Positions 22,704 to 33,799 of a stretch of 64,000 nt of DNA are shown in pieces. Both the position numbers and the translations under genes were made by a program. This stretch comes from Carposina sasakii (taxonomy: Eukaryota; Arthropoda; Insecta; Lepidoptera; Carposinidae). Within the stretch, counting starts at the first letter, position 1, and each line of letters opens with the position of its first letter. The notes under the pieces were generated by a model. That model ran no database searches, was not told the origin of the DNA, and was given only the letters and a program-made list of their open reading frames with translations. The stretch lies in NCBI GenBank assembly GCA_014607495.2, contig CP053168.1, positions 1,860,001 through 1,924,000 of the forward strand, in the 5' to 3' direction.

Positions 22704-24980
22704 TACAGGGTGCTCATAAAATTGGTCCGAAACGATTCCGAAACGTTCCCGAAGTATACTAAAGTGGTTTCCGTGCACTCGTAATGTTCTTGAATGCATT
22801 TCGAGTGTTATTCGGCCTATTTTCGGATATAAGTGGATAATACTGAATTCTATTTATGGGATTATTAAGATTGGTATACTCTGGCTAAGCTGTATGTGCA
22901 TAAACGGATGTCAATGCAAATGAATAAATGAATTTTGAAAAAAAAAATTGTTATACAAAATATGAAGTTACCGTTTTGTACCTAAGAGGGTTTTACATAA
23001 TGTAGATTAAAGAATTTCTTTCCAAAATTATGACTGACCTGTATTTAGATTGATTTAATAAATAATGAAGTTCTTAAAGCGCCATATATCTATACTTTGA
23101 TATAAATTCAGCTTGTACGACCTTAAGTAAGTAATTAAAGAAAAACCAAGAAAGAAAGCGAAAATTCACTGAACCAACGATAACTAGCCGAGTCGAAACG
23201 TTTAAAAATTGCACACATTAAAATCTCATTAACGGGCCTCCCAGCCGCGGGATTTTCAACACTATGTCCGAGCACTAAGAACAAAGGCGGTATTTACGTA
23301 AATGCATCTATTGTACGAGCTTTGTTCTTATTAAAGACGCCATTACTGTTAAACAGGGTCCTGTACAAAGTATCCTAAAAGGTTTTGCTGAGGGACTCAG
23401 AAGGCGAGAGGAGGACCGGTTGGAGGGAAAACACCATGTATAGTGAATTTTCTACGCAAATGACCGACCGGTGTAACTTTAGGTAAGGCGCGTAGCTCGA
23501 CCGATATAAGAAATAGGGTAGGTACTTTATTTCTAATGCCTACTTCTTATTTGTGGCTGAAGCCATAAATTAAAATAAATATCCTATTTATTAAATTCAA
23601 ATACAATATTTGTATCATAGATTGTAAAATATAGGTACTATACATATGAAACGGACGCCTAATTCGCTAATCTTAGAGATTGGCTAACACTTGGAGTGTG
23701 TGTTCTTTACATGACATAGGCATCCGATAAGAAGGTATTTCCCAAAAAAGTAGCAATGCATGTAAAGAATAATATAGATCAATATCCTAAGTTAAAGGGG
23801 GAAAGGTATAATCTTAAAATATGCATGCCAATTACTGCCTATTTCACTTTTATAGGTTTGAAGATTTGCATGCCAGACTTTTGGCAAAATATGTCGGATC
23901 AATTTTAACATAATTATAATTTCTTCAATGTAATACCCATATTTTGTGCAAATAAAGGTTATTGTATTGTATTGTTAAAAACTTACAGGATACGGAAAAT
24001 GTTAAGTTTACCCAGACGGAATCGCAGTATCCGTCTAAGTATAAAAGATCACAGAATAAATAGGCATTGTTTCTCCAGTAACGCATCTCCGCTCTAGATC
24101 ATGCTATAAAAAGGCAAAAGACGTTCGTCCAATGTCGCATCTGCGCTCATCTACTCTACGCCCTCCTCATCATCAATCTAACCCTCGGGACCACGTGTAA
24201 TTACATTTTCATCCGACAAAAGAGAAATCTATCACTCACCAGATCGGCATTTCACTGATATTTGGTCCACTGGTTTAGAGGTTGATTAAAAGGTAGCCGC
24301 CCTCGGGAAATAAAGGTTTTTATAACGCTAAGTAAGGGTGTATTAATTTTTTGTTTGTTGCTTTTTTGTTTGTGACTTGTTATTTTTAGCGGTATTGATG
24401 TATTTCTTCGGAAATATGAAGTCATCATCATTCTCCTGTCGTCATCCCATAATTTCTTGCCAAGAAGTTGGCATTCAGAAATATGAAGTATCGGAAGAAA
24501 TCTATCGAGAAATACAAAAGTTTGTTGCTTTTTTTTATTGCATAGACGGATTTTGGTATACAGGTGAAATCTAAACCCGCGAATTCCCTTGCGTATTTAT
24601 AACAGTAGAAAAAAAACATGTCCAGTCTAATTTTGCGACGATAAACGAAATGCTATTTACTATAACGTATTTGGAATAAAATTAACACCAAAACTAAAAA
24701 TAACAAAATCTTGATCTTACTAACTAAAAACTATACTACAACTAGCAGGTGTAAGTGAGCTTATAAGAGTTTCAAATGAGACACAACACACACTATTTGA
24801 TACAGTTTAATACGGTTGAAAACGTTCCTTACACCGTATCAAGTCAGGTAAACAGACTAACGACATTTTAATGTGTAAAGTTAGATTTAAACTCAACAAG
24901 TAATACGTGGAAGTTTAGTACTCCCTTAGGTTCAGGTGAAATGGTAAACGGTACGAAACACAGCTTGGACGTAAATACAT
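22704..24980. other. Unassigned stretch with an orphan TACAGGGTG end
   Basis: TACAGGGTGCTCATAAAATT at 22704 looks like another terminal repeat of the TG group, but I could not find its partner. The (ATTGT)n-like tail at about 23945-23974 may be a LINE 3' end. Otherwise nothing. Confidence 0.35.
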
Positions 24981-25060
24981 ATTATTTACTAGATGTTGCC
25001 TGCGACTTCTTTCGCGTGGACTATAAAATGTAGCCTAATACTCGGCAGCATTTCCAAGTA

Positions 25061-25434
25061 TACAGGGTGTAAAAAGACAACCTCGCATTCTTTGTAAGCT
25101 TACGATCATTTTTTTCTATGGAATCAACCCTGGGAAACGACAAAAAAGTTATGAAAAAAATGACATTTTATTGCAAGCAATGTATTCGTTAGATGCGCAA
25201 ATTTACTTACGAAACTAACATTTTGACATAATATATCTTTGAAAAAAAAAATTTGGTATCGGTTATTCCAGATGGATTTATGTAAAAAAAAAATGCTAAT
25301 ATTAATGTAACTTTGGACCTCAATATCTTGGAAACGCGTGGTTTCCCAGAGGTACTTCCATAGAAAAAAATAATCGTGATGTTACAAAGAATACGAGGTA
25401 TTAAAAAAATAACGTTGTCTTTTTACACCCAGTA
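25061..25434 (+). mobile_element. TG-D MITE, full length
   Basis: Starts TACAGGGTGTAAAAAGACAA and ends TTGTCTTTTTACACCCAGTA. The inner arms repeat CTCGCATTCTTTGTAA / TTACAAAGAATACGAG. This is the only copy of this interior. Confidence 0.75.
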
Positions 25435-25482
25435 TATTGTATGTTCTGGTTACCCCAATTTAGAAATACAGCCGTATGTATA

Positions 25483-25866
25483 TACAAGGTGTGGGTGACA
25501 GTCAGGCAAATAATGAAATGCTGAACCAGTACCATTATGTTGAGCTATACGACAGTGTTATTACTCGCAGGAAGTGTATTTTTTATTTGATTAACAGTAA
25601 TCTCCGCGCCAATTGTATCGGGCGATCATGTGACTAATTAAATGGACTTATTGGTTATTGTGTGACACATTGCTGCTTTTTGGATCACTTGTGACTCTCC
25701 AATAGGGTTGATCAGTTTTATTTTTAAGTCATTATCTAACGCCAAATGAAACAAACTAATTTTTTATGGAATTTTCCTGCGAAAATTTTCAGTGTTTTCC
25801 GCCTCAGGATCATGGTCTGAAGTCATGGCATCAATATTTGCCTGGCTGTCACAAACATGTGTATAC
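25483..25866 (-). mobile_element. TG-C MITE, full length
   Basis: TACAAGGTGTGGGTGACAGT at the left and TTGCCTGGCTGTCACAAACA at the right. The interior is inverted relative to 5971. Confidence 0.75.
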
Positions 25867-26059
25867 CTACATACCTAGAGTAAATCACAGAGGTACAGGT
25901 AACTGAAGTTGAAAAAAACGCGGAAGAAAAATCCAATAACCGTTTTATGCAACACGACGACACGCGGTCTCGGACGTGTCCTATATGCGCATTATGTATG
26001 AGGTATTTATTGAATATTCGGATCTACGATATTAGTAAGTGCCGATACTTCCTATTTGT

Positions 26060-26140
26060 ATATTTTGAAGCTGTTATGAAGCCTGTACTGATGCGGGGCT
26101 TCTGCATCTCCTTCCGTGCATGTCGTAAGAGTCTACTGCC
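26060..26140 (-). repeat. U repeat fragment
   Basis: GTACTGATGCGGGGCTTCTG, CATCTCCTTCCGTGCATGTC, GTAAGAGTCTACTG. Confidence 0.65.
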
Positions 26141-26218
26141 TAATATGGAAAAGGATCTATTTCGCGATTTTGGAGTTTTGATTACCCCATAGATTACACA
26201 TATCTATGTATTTTGATA

Positions 26219-26511
26219 CTAGTGGACGCCCGCGACTCCGTCCGCGTGGACTAAAAAAAAAACAAAATGTCGAAATTATCAGGGATAAAAACATTTTCCC
26301 GGGATAAAAAGTAGCCTATATGTTAAATGGGACCTGTCACAATATATTCCTGAAAACTGCATCGAAATCGGTTCAGCCGTTTCTGAGATTAGCGCGCACA
26401 AACGCACAGACATTGTTTTGAGTACTATTGCGTTGATAAAGGTATTCTATAATAATTTTTCTTATATATCTTCCATGTACAGACAGCGATCCGTTACATT
26501 TTTATTATATG
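26219..26511 (-). mobile_element. Helitron-like element
   Basis: CTAGTGGACGCCCGCGACTC at the left edge (its 3' end on the minus strand), then CCCGGGATAAAAAGTAGCC and the TTTTTATTATATGT 5' edge. Confidence 0.65.
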
Positions 26512-26640
26512 TAATACCCGGTAGCTCAGTGGTTAGAGCGGCTGGCACGGTTTACAGTGGTCGTGGGTTCGATTCCCACTCTGGTGAAGAATTTTTTCCA
26601 TTTCCCTATTAATAATTTTATAATATATGTAATAGATTAG
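26512..26640 (+). repeat. SINE-1 without leader
   Basis: ACCCGGTAGCTCAGTGGTTA and GTCGTGGGTTCGATTCCCAC, then the tail TATTAATAATTTTATAATAT. It lies flush against the Hel element and lacks the ~100-bp leader of the 17770 copy. Confidence 0.75.
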
Positions 26641-26699
26641 CAAAAACATATAACATCACAGTCTAATGAGGGCCTTGTTCACCATATCCATGTAAAGTA

Positions 26700-27035
26700 T
26701 CGAAAATCTCCTTCGGGATCCTGCAACCACATTTGGTTTAGCAGAGATAGGTGTTGTTAGTGGCAAGTTGCTAGCTCATCGCCTGAGAGAACTCCCCTGA
26801 GTTCCTTAGGGTCTCCCCACATTTATCGACGCGGAATCGGCTTAAGCCGAGTGCGTATCACCATGATACTCGACTTATCTATACAAACAGTATTAGTAAC
26901 GCCCTTATTTCGTAGACATGAAGGCTATTTTGACCGACATTAGTCGAATCCGCGTCGATAAATGTGGGGAGACCCTTAGTCGACTCTTACGACATGCAGG
27001 AAGGAGATACAGCTTATGTATTCTAGTGTAGCCCT
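26700..27035 (+). repeat. U repeat interrupted by a Harbinger-like element
   Basis: Left part to 26808 (GTTGCTAGCTCATCGCCTGA, GAGTTCCTTA) and right part from 26976 (TTAGTCGACTCTTACGACAT). Deleting 26809-26978 restores the uninterrupted U sequence. Confidence 0.8.
26809..26975. mobile_element. Harbinger-like MITE, 167 bp, TTA target duplication
   Basis: Terminal inverted repeats of about 35 bp, GGGTCTCCCCACATTTATCG on one side and its complement ending GGGGAGACCC on the other. TTA stands on both sides (26806-26808, 26976-26978). TTA duplication is characteristic of PIF/Harbinger elements. Non-coding. Confidence 0.8.
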
Positions 27036-27294
27036 ACGCCCTACATGAGCAAAAAATATTAGGTATAAAAGTGGAAATAAGTATGTTTTAGGGAAGAAAT
27101 ATGAAGCCATAAACGTAATGGCTCATAACTTCTAGATTCTGAACTATCTAGTATTAGATAGACATAGAATTGCTAGTAAAAATGGTAGTGTCTCGCTCTC
27201 TCATAGGACATTCTCGTAATGAATAGGAGGGATGTCACTATGTTTAAGATTTCACTTTTATATCATAATAACTTCAGTATATAATACATCGTAG

Positions 27295-27450
27295 AATATA
27301 TGCACAGAAAATATATCGCAGCTTTCATACAATAGGGGCACAACTCGAAAAAAAAATAGTATTGGGAAAATGCGTTTAAGATGTAGCCGTGTTGATTTTG
27401 TATCCAAATATTGTAGTATGAAAGCTGCGATATCTCTTCATATATTTTTT
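27295..27450. mobile_element. Small inverted-repeat element
   Basis: ATATCGCAGCTTTCATAC at 27313-27330 is inverted at 27416-27433 (GTATGAAAGCTGCGATAT), with A/T-rich outer ends. Confidence 0.5.
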
Positions 27451-27551
27451 GCATTATCTGTTTAATAAAGAAATCTCAAATTCCATACAATAAGTTGTAT
27501 AACTCATATAATATAGTAATGGGGAGATAATAAATATTTAGCTAAACTTAC

Positions 27552-27607
27552 CGAAACTGGATACAAGTTTGAACTGAGCTGAAAGCACTTACCTGAAAAG
27601 AAAAAGA
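27552..27607 (-). promoter_or_regulatory. Candidate recursive-splicing (ratchet) site in the dystrophin intron
   Basis: On the gene's strand the sequence reads CTTTTTCTTTTCAG joined directly to GTAAGTGC, with the junction between 27593 and 27592. A strong 3' splice site fused to a strong 5' splice site is the textbook zero-length-exon arrangement of long insect introns. A second perfect donor, TTTCG|GTAAGTTT, follows 41 bases later (GT at 27551-27550). It would define the small recursive-splice exon that commonly accompanies such sites. The site lies 4.5 kb into an intron of more than 32 kb that runs between coding exons, where ratchet sites are expected. It is not inside any repeat recognised here. 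Confidence 0.6.
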
Positions 27608-28249
27608 CATCGTCATCGTCAGTTGATAAAAATAAGTTGATAAGTTAAAAACCGCCATTTATCAAAAGCACCTGTAATATAACAACTAGAATGTATAGAA
27701 AAATACAGTCACAATTAGAAAAATATAGTTTTCCAAATTTTATACAGCTCTAAGCGAAAATGTATAATTTTATCCGTGCCACCGAAAATAACTTTAAAAG
27801 ACACACTCCAAAATATATAATTCCACATATTTTCGTACCCACTAAAATATTCACGCGGCAGAAGCATTTTAAATAAAGCATCCAAGCGCTTGCATTTCGC
27901 CGATAGCGACTTGCTAACTCGACAAAGTTGCAAGAAAAGGCGCTCTGGCTAAACTCCTTAACGACGTCTTTGACAATTCCCGCACAGTAGAATTAGGGGA
28001 CCTTGTCAAAGTACGGGCACTTGATAAAGTGACAAGTTTTTCTTATTAACAATAACCGACATTGTTGGGCAAAGTAATTTTGTTTTTGAAGCCGCAAGTT
28101 TTTAACAACCTGCGCTGTAGGTTCTGTAGTAACTAGTTATTGCTATTAAACTAAAACTGGAAGACAAAGATCGGAGTTTTTACTTTGCGTGTAATTATTT
28201 TTATTAGTAAGAATAAGTTTAACAAAGTTCTTTTCTGACACTTCCTACT

Positions 28250-28472
28250 ACAAGATTATAAACGCGAAAGTTTGTAAGTATTGATGGATGTTTGTTACCC
28301 CTTTACGTAAAAATGGCTGGAGCGATTTTAATAAAATTTGGTATGGAGTTAGCTGATACCCTGGATTAACACATAGGCTACTTTTATCCCGGGAAAATAT
28401 TTTGATCCCGGATAATTTCGACATTTTGTTTTTTCTGTAGTCCACGCGGAGGGAGTCGCAGGCGTCCACTAG
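28250..28472 (+). mobile_element. Helitron-like element, intact form of the 8125 type
   Basis: ATTATAAACGCGAAAGTTTG, GGCTGGAGCGATTTTAATAA, CTGGATTAACACATAGGC, and the 3' end GCGGAGGGAGTCGCAGGCG, TCCACTAG before T. Confidence 0.65.
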
Positions 28473-29118
28473 TTTTACATAATGTGCATATTGCTACTGT
28501 GTGAAGCCACAAACTTTTTAAATTTATTTTTATGTTTAGGAACTATCAATGATATCAATATTGCTGCTACTAAGGTAGCTAACGAATCAGGCTTGTATAC
28601 AAATATACTATAATTACATTATTTTTTAGAGTTCGTTAGTTTACTGTAACAACGTGATATCTCTAATTAAATGACCAAAACTTAATTTAAAATAGCAAAT
28701 GAAATAAAGAAATATTTAAATGAATAATGAAAGAACAAGCCTACATAATCATAACATTTTTATCGCTAGTAACAATATTCAGTGAAAAGTTAATAAAAAC
28801 AGCGCAATAGAGGGAAAATCAAAAAGGAAATTGCGTAAGACACCAGCTAATTCTTGAAATATCGTCACTCATATTTTCGCTGGAAATATTTCATTTTTAG
28901 ATCTTCGCGATTTGAGAAGGTCCTCGCATTTATTTCAGTTGAAATGAGAGAGAAGATGTATTTAATAGACGTTGTAAGAAGGTATAACATCCTTTGAATA
29001 ATTCTAACGTGGAAGAGCACGCTATTTCAGAACCTACGTTATTTGTTGAAGATGGAAACAATGCATTTTGCGGCTTTCTTCAAGCTATCTTCATTTTAGG
29101 AAGTAAATCCTTAGAAGT
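28473..29118. other. Unassigned stretch
   Basis: AT-rich; nothing recognised. Confidence 0.4.
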
Positions 29119-29131
29119 ACTTACAACCCTT

Positions 29132-29309
29132 CCGGGTTTCCGGGAGGTGGGCAGCAGTGCCTCCCGTGTTGACAACATAGTCCAAAATACAAACTGCGGT
29201 CACGAACCCGCCCGCCCAGCGTGGGGACTATGGTCAAATACCCCCCATGGCAGTCTTGTGGCGTGCCCTGGGGCACAGGGTGCCCTGCAATAGGCTGATG
29301 ATGATGATG
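29132..29309 (+). repeat. SINE-4 with perfect 13-bp target duplication
   Basis: From CCGGGTTTCCGGGAGGTGGG to GCAATAGGCTGATGATGATG. ACTTACAACCCTT occurs exactly at 29119-29131 and 29310-29322. The 99-codon open frame running into it is chance. Confidence 0.88.
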
Positions 29310-29510
29310 ACTTACAACCCTTGCTTATTATGAATGCGAAAGTGACTGTCTGTGTGGCTTTTACGATAGAACTATAACTTCGGTAATCATGGTTGGTTGG
29401 AAGAAATCTCTGTCAGAGATAAGCTCGGCTTTGTAGATTATCTTCTAAAAAAAATATCTTGTGTGTTTTTCTGTGCATAATAAAGAAATTACGAACTATA
29501 AAATCGATTT

Positions 29511-29625
29511 ACAACCAATTTCAATAACCGATCTCGAGAAACTTTATGCATATTTCATATTCCATTGTTTTCATACAAATTTTCTAATTTGGAATTTAAA
29601 AAGTCCGAGATTCTTTATGTGCTCA
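29511..29625 (-). mobile_element. Small inverted-repeat element, copy 2 (worn)
   Basis: Minus-strand core AAGAATCTCGGACTTTTTAA and TTTGTATGAAAACAATGG match the core at 4328-4468; the arms are eroded. Confidence 0.45.
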
Positions 29626-29670
29626 GTTTAAATGAAATTGTATTAGGCGTTACAACCCGGAAGATCAAAC

Positions 29671-30004
29671 ATTCACTATGGGTAACCACCATAGTAGAGG
29701 GTAGTTAATTATTTGTTGGTCATGTGTTGGGTTTTAGAGTTTCATAATAATTAGTGGTTTACTAATTTACTAATTTCTATAATCCTGAGGATGCCACGGT
29801 TGTTGGCGAAACATATGTAGATTATTAATCTAGTTTTTGATTTCGGAAATAGTGCGATGTATTATCTTGCATGCTAGGTGCTCGGCTCTGGTTTCTCGTG
29901 GCGATTGTAGTTAGTGCAAGTGCCTGTTTTCGCAGTTATGAGTTATCAGATCCGAGGGTCAGTAGAGGGTGTAGGGCCCGGTGGTGGGCGCACCCATAGT
30001 GAAT
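29671..30004. mobile_element. Long-TIR element (CCCACCACCGGGCCC arms), copy 2
   Basis: Outer ends ATTCACTATGGG / CCCATAGTGAAT differ from copy 1, while the right arm CGGGCCCTACACCC and the core GATGCCACGGTTGTTGGCGA match it. Confidence 0.65.
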
Positions 30005-30455
30005 GCATCTCTAGTATTGAAATTGGCCGTTAGTATATAGGCAGTAGGTAGTCCAGAACCTGAAAAATGACAAGGCTATCAGACTTTATACCAGAAAAAA
30101 AAATCTAAGAAAATTTGGACATTGATATATATTAAAATAGGTAGGTATAGTCTAAAACAGTGCCTTTATTCACTCAGTATGGGAGAACGCAATCTGTGTA
30201 AACGCATTGAAATAAATAGTGAATAGAAACAATTCTATGAAACGAACTATAAAACGATTTAGACACATATAGCCCACTACAGAGAACATTTCCCGAAAAT
30301 CTAAATCTTTATTCCAAATTGAGGATATTCCAAAAATTTTACCAAAAGGTAGTATACGAAACAGCTTTAAATATTTCGCCAAAAGGATAATTATTCCATC
30401 TAATAAAATCCGAAGCCTCAATCGGAACTAATGTACTCAGGAATCCGGGAACAGC

Positions 30456-30535
30456 GGCGTCGTAACTCGTAACTCTTAAACTCCGGGAAAGTTTCCCGGG
30501 AACTCCGAGACTACGAGTTCTCGTAGTTACGACCA
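30456..30535. repeat. Inverted repeat around CCCGGGAA motifs
   Basis: GTCGTAACTCGTAACTC pairs with GAGTTCTCGTAGTTACGAC, and the centre CTCCGGGAAAGTTTCCCGGG folds on itself. Confidence 0.5.
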
Positions 30536-30744
30536 CATTCCGCTTTGCGGACGCGAGGTTTGTCATTGTCTACATTTTTGTTATAATTAGGTATTTTGTA
30601 ATTAGAATTTTTTTTACGTTTTTTTCTGCTTTGTTACATGTTTTACTTGGACAATAAAAATAAATTAAATTATTGTTGGATATAAGTTTACAACCTGCGA
30701 TAATAATTTATTTAACAAAGAGCTTTATTGTAACTTTACACTAG

Positions 30745-30990
30745 TTTTACAATAATTAATTCACACACTTCACAACACATTGACCTAGTCCCACATTAAG
30801 ATCCCTAAGGTCTTGTGTCGTGGGTACTAAACAACGGTATATAAATACATAGATACCTAAGTATAGAAACATCCATGACTCTGAAACAAACATCGATATT
30901 CATCATATCAATATTTGCACCTACCGGGATTTGAACCCAGGACTTGTAGCGTCGCAGGCAGGGCCATTACTAACCACACCAATCGGCCGT
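30745..30990 (-). repeat. SINE-3 (tRNA-like)
   Basis: Minus strand: CGGCCGATTGGTGTGGTTAG (box A-like) and GTCCTGGGTTCAAATCCCGG (box B-like), then GATATTGATATGATGAATATC, ending in the GACCTTAGGGATCTTAATGT, GGGACTAGGTCAATG, TTGTGAAGTGTG tail. Confidence 0.75.
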
Positions 30991-31061
30991 AGAAATATAA
31001 TAAAAAAACGTTACATATAGTTTTCATAATAAAATAAATACATCATCCAAAAATATACTGC

Positions 31062-31111
31062 AATAATAACTACTAGCTCCACCTAGAATAATAACTACTA
31101 GCTCCACCTAG
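31062..31111. repeat. Perfect 25-bp tandem duplication
   Basis: AATAATAACTACTAGCTCCA+CCTAG twice in a row with no mismatch. Confidence 0.85.
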
Positions 31112-31444
31112 AACTTAATAAATCAACTATATACAATATCATTATGGTCCAGGGTTCACACAATGCACTCTAAAAAAGTTCAGCATCAAATGTAGAGATG
31201 GCGCTGTATTACAGTATGAAAAAGGAGTCAAATCCGTAATATCATTGTTTTGATTTTATATTTACGTATGTAGATGGCGCTACTTTTATAAGTTAAACCA
31301 GCGCCATCTCCATCATTAAACAACAAAAGTGTGAGAACTCGACTACCCTATGTAACGTAGGCAAAATAAAATGGCACCAAAGTCAAAACAGTCTTGATTC
31401 TACACAACCTGCTCAACCTAAGGGCTTAGCTTAGACAACGTTAG

Positions 31445-31655
31445 AATTATAAAATTATTAATAAAGAAAATCGAAAAAATTCTTCACCTGAGTGGGAATC
31501 GAACCCACGAACACTGCAAACCGTGCCAGCCGCTATAACCACTAAGCCACCGGGTCAATTACTCGGATGACAAATTTTACCATCTCTTTTCTTAACTACA
31601 TATTGGCAACGTTATTCTTCATCCCGATAGCTATACACTAGCCAAATCTCGTTAA
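31445..31655 (-). repeat. SINE-1, full with leader
   Basis: Same layout as the 17770 copy: tail at left, tRNA-like boxes in the middle (GGAATCGAACCCACGAAC complementary to box B), leader ending CCAAATCTCG at right. Confidence 0.8.
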
Positions 31656-31745
31656 AAAACGTTAGAATTTTACCAAAAATTCAAGAACCAAGTTCGCAAA
31701 GATATCGAAACATAATTAACATACTACAATTAAAGCAACCTTATA

Positions 31746-32059
31746 TACAGGGTGATTTTTGGTCGTCAACGTTCCCGAAAACTACGGAATCTCCTCATCA
31801 TTATGATCATTTTTCTCCATGGAAGCATACCTGGGAAGTGTCTGGTTTCCAAAATATAAGGGTCCAAAGTTGAGTAAATAGACTGCGATTTTCTGCATAA
31901 ATACACATTGACGCGTGTAGCAAAATTTTTTATGACAAATAATTAATATCTGTCTATGAAAATTTTTAATTTTATTTTTTATTTTTGCTTAAACTTACTT
32001 TATTTGATGTATAGAGTACGTACCCTTCGTTAAGGGTGGCCACGAAAAAATACCCTGTA
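31746..32059 (+). mobile_element. TG-A MITE, internally shortened
   Basis: TACAGGGTGATTTTTGGTCG to AAAAATACCCTGTA, about 75 bp shorter than full length. It lies only 83 bp beyond the exon C donor. Confidence 0.82.
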
Positions 32060-32142
32060 TTATGATTAGGACTTACCGGCGTCCGTCGAATTGCTTCATT
32101 GTGCGAGTTATATTATCTATCATATATCTATGTATGTCACAC

Positions 32143-32284
32143 CTTTAACAGATGAGGGTCTCTCTCCGCGGCATCCAGCAGTGACTCCGCCTCACTCAGC
32201 CACGCGACAAATTTCTCCAGCGACCGGTCGAAGTTCTGCAGCGATGACACAGCTGAATGAAGAGCTTTGCCACGTGCGACGATG
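32143..32284 (-). CDS. Dys: Dystrophin exon C, spectrin repeat (internal exon)
   Basis: Third dystrophin exon in transcript order. Its first base completes the split codon from exon B (AG|C, serine), giving 'NELNNSIVARGKALHSAV' across the junction. It continues 'SSLQNFDRSLEKFVAWLSEA' and 'ESLLDAAERDPHLLK'. 'LEKFxAWLxEAE' is the helix A tryptophan motif of the next spectrin repeat and is nearly identical to the vertebrate segment at about R21/R22. The acceptor is TTTAATTTCTTAAAG|C. The donor is AAG|GTGTGA (GT at 32142-32141), which is weak, but reading past it hits TGA after one codon, so it is required. Exit is phase 0. A much stronger-looking GTAAGT lies 66 bases further on (see findings). 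The next coding exon of the long isoform was not found down to position 1. Confidence 0.9.
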
Positions 32285-33400
32285 CTTTAAGAAATTAAAA
32301 TTCTTATTAACAATATAAACTAATCTAATAAAAAAAATATAATACTATAACTATATTGGTAGGTATGCTCAATATTTTTTTATTAAGTCTTCCTCTTGTC
32401 TCTAAGCAAAACAATCGATCATGATAAAATTTATGTGATCATAATGTAAAAGTCACTTTTTTATTTTGGTATTCCCATGTAGAAGAAATAAAAGAGGAGT
32501 AGCGGCTTAGTATATTTTCATACAAAAATTGTGTGCCGCGGAGCGGGGGTGAAGTATGAGACGAGGGGAGCATTGAACACTGTAGTCCTGCCTATTTACA
32601 TAGAAACCTTGTAGTGACTAGTCAAACTACTTTCTCATTATCAATATGGTTCAAGATGGTTTTACTAGTGCAATTACTTATCACTATATGGCAATATTAT
32701 ACTACGTTTTAGTAATAAAGTACCCTGATAAAAGCACTAGTGTCTTTGTAAATTTAATATGGTTACATTTCGGAGCACAAGCGTGTGATTACAGTTACTG
32801 CGTTACACTGGCGCTGAACCTACGCCCCCATAATGACGTCATGGCCTCACGATTGCCACACGACTCGCTTCATAGTCCCACCTCTTCTTTAACACCTTCC
32901 TCGTGGTTATTCCAGTATACATAAGGTTTCACTCTCAAACAAACAGATGGCATCCCTGGCGCATTCAAACAGCTCCCGACACACCACAAACCTAGCCAAC
33001 ATTAGTTCAACCTATCACTCTAGAGATGGCGCTGAAAGTTTACCAGTGCTTTCCAAAGTTCATCGCTAGATGGCATTACCGTCCCTCTATCTAGATAATC
33101 CTCTCCCCTATGCCATTAGGACATCAATCACTTGGTTTTCAACTACGATACGACCCTCTTACCTACGTGAAGACTTTCTGCCAGCGATTCATTGAATAAG
33201 AAGTTACCTACATTTTTTCGGCTTAGGTTTAGTATTTGTGAAGATTTTATATATTTATATTATGGAAAACGACTTGTGTCCCATACGTGTGTGAGTATTG
33301 ACTGTCGAATAACGATTACCTGCGACATTGTCTAGGTAAGTTATGGAACAAAAAAGTTCTTACAGGAAATTTTTAGATAAGCAATTTATAGTGTTACTTT
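32285..33400. other. Dystrophin intron between exons C and B
   Basis: No repeat family in its first 1.1 kb. It carries AGATGGCGCT at 33024-33033 (see findings). Open frames at 32091-32318 and 32646-32924 on the plus strand are a shadow of exon C and an unsupported frame. Confidence 0.45.
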
Positions 33401-33670
33401 TACAGGGTGTAACAAAAAGGGCATGTTAAGCGAAATGCTATAAAAATAACCCACTGTAGAGAATCTATCACCAAAATTAGAGACTCGAAATCGAGCACTC
33501 GCATGTTTATTTTTCAAGATTGTATGAACATTCCTGAGTGGGTTAGGAATTCTCCGTACTATCTAGAAAAAGAAACATGTTATTTTCAGTCTCAAATTTT
33601 GAGGATAGGTTCTTTATAGTAGGCTATATTCATAGCTTTTCGCTTAACATACCCCTTTTATTCCACAGAT
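33401..33670 (+). mobile_element. TG-B MITE, right terminus worn
   Basis: TACAGGGTGTAACAAAAAGG to CTTTTCGCTTAACATACCCC; the last 10 bases are degenerate. Confidence 0.75.
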
Positions 33671-33799
33671 TTCGATGAAATAACCCTCACTATTCGTCTC
33701 TGTTATCGTAGTTCAAACGTTTGTCGTCTGCCACATCGAGGTCGATCAGGAATACGATTACAATATATTTATTTATGTAAGAGTACCTAATACTGACAA

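Noticed and set aside
24228..24270. Minus-strand ATCTG|GTGAGTG as the donor of a small exon
   Set aside because: The donor is strong, but the only acceptor would define a ~30-nt exon whose frames carry stops; no independent support.
26512..26590. A and B boxes suggesting a functional tRNA gene
   Set aside because: The same boxes recur in at least five SINE-1 copies with a common tail, and the acceptor stem does not pair; SINE-2 and SINE-3 were rejected as tRNAs on the same grounds.
27900..28020. GC-richer patch as the missing next dystrophin exon
   Set aside because: None of the minus-strand frames shows spectrin-repeat residues or splice signals.
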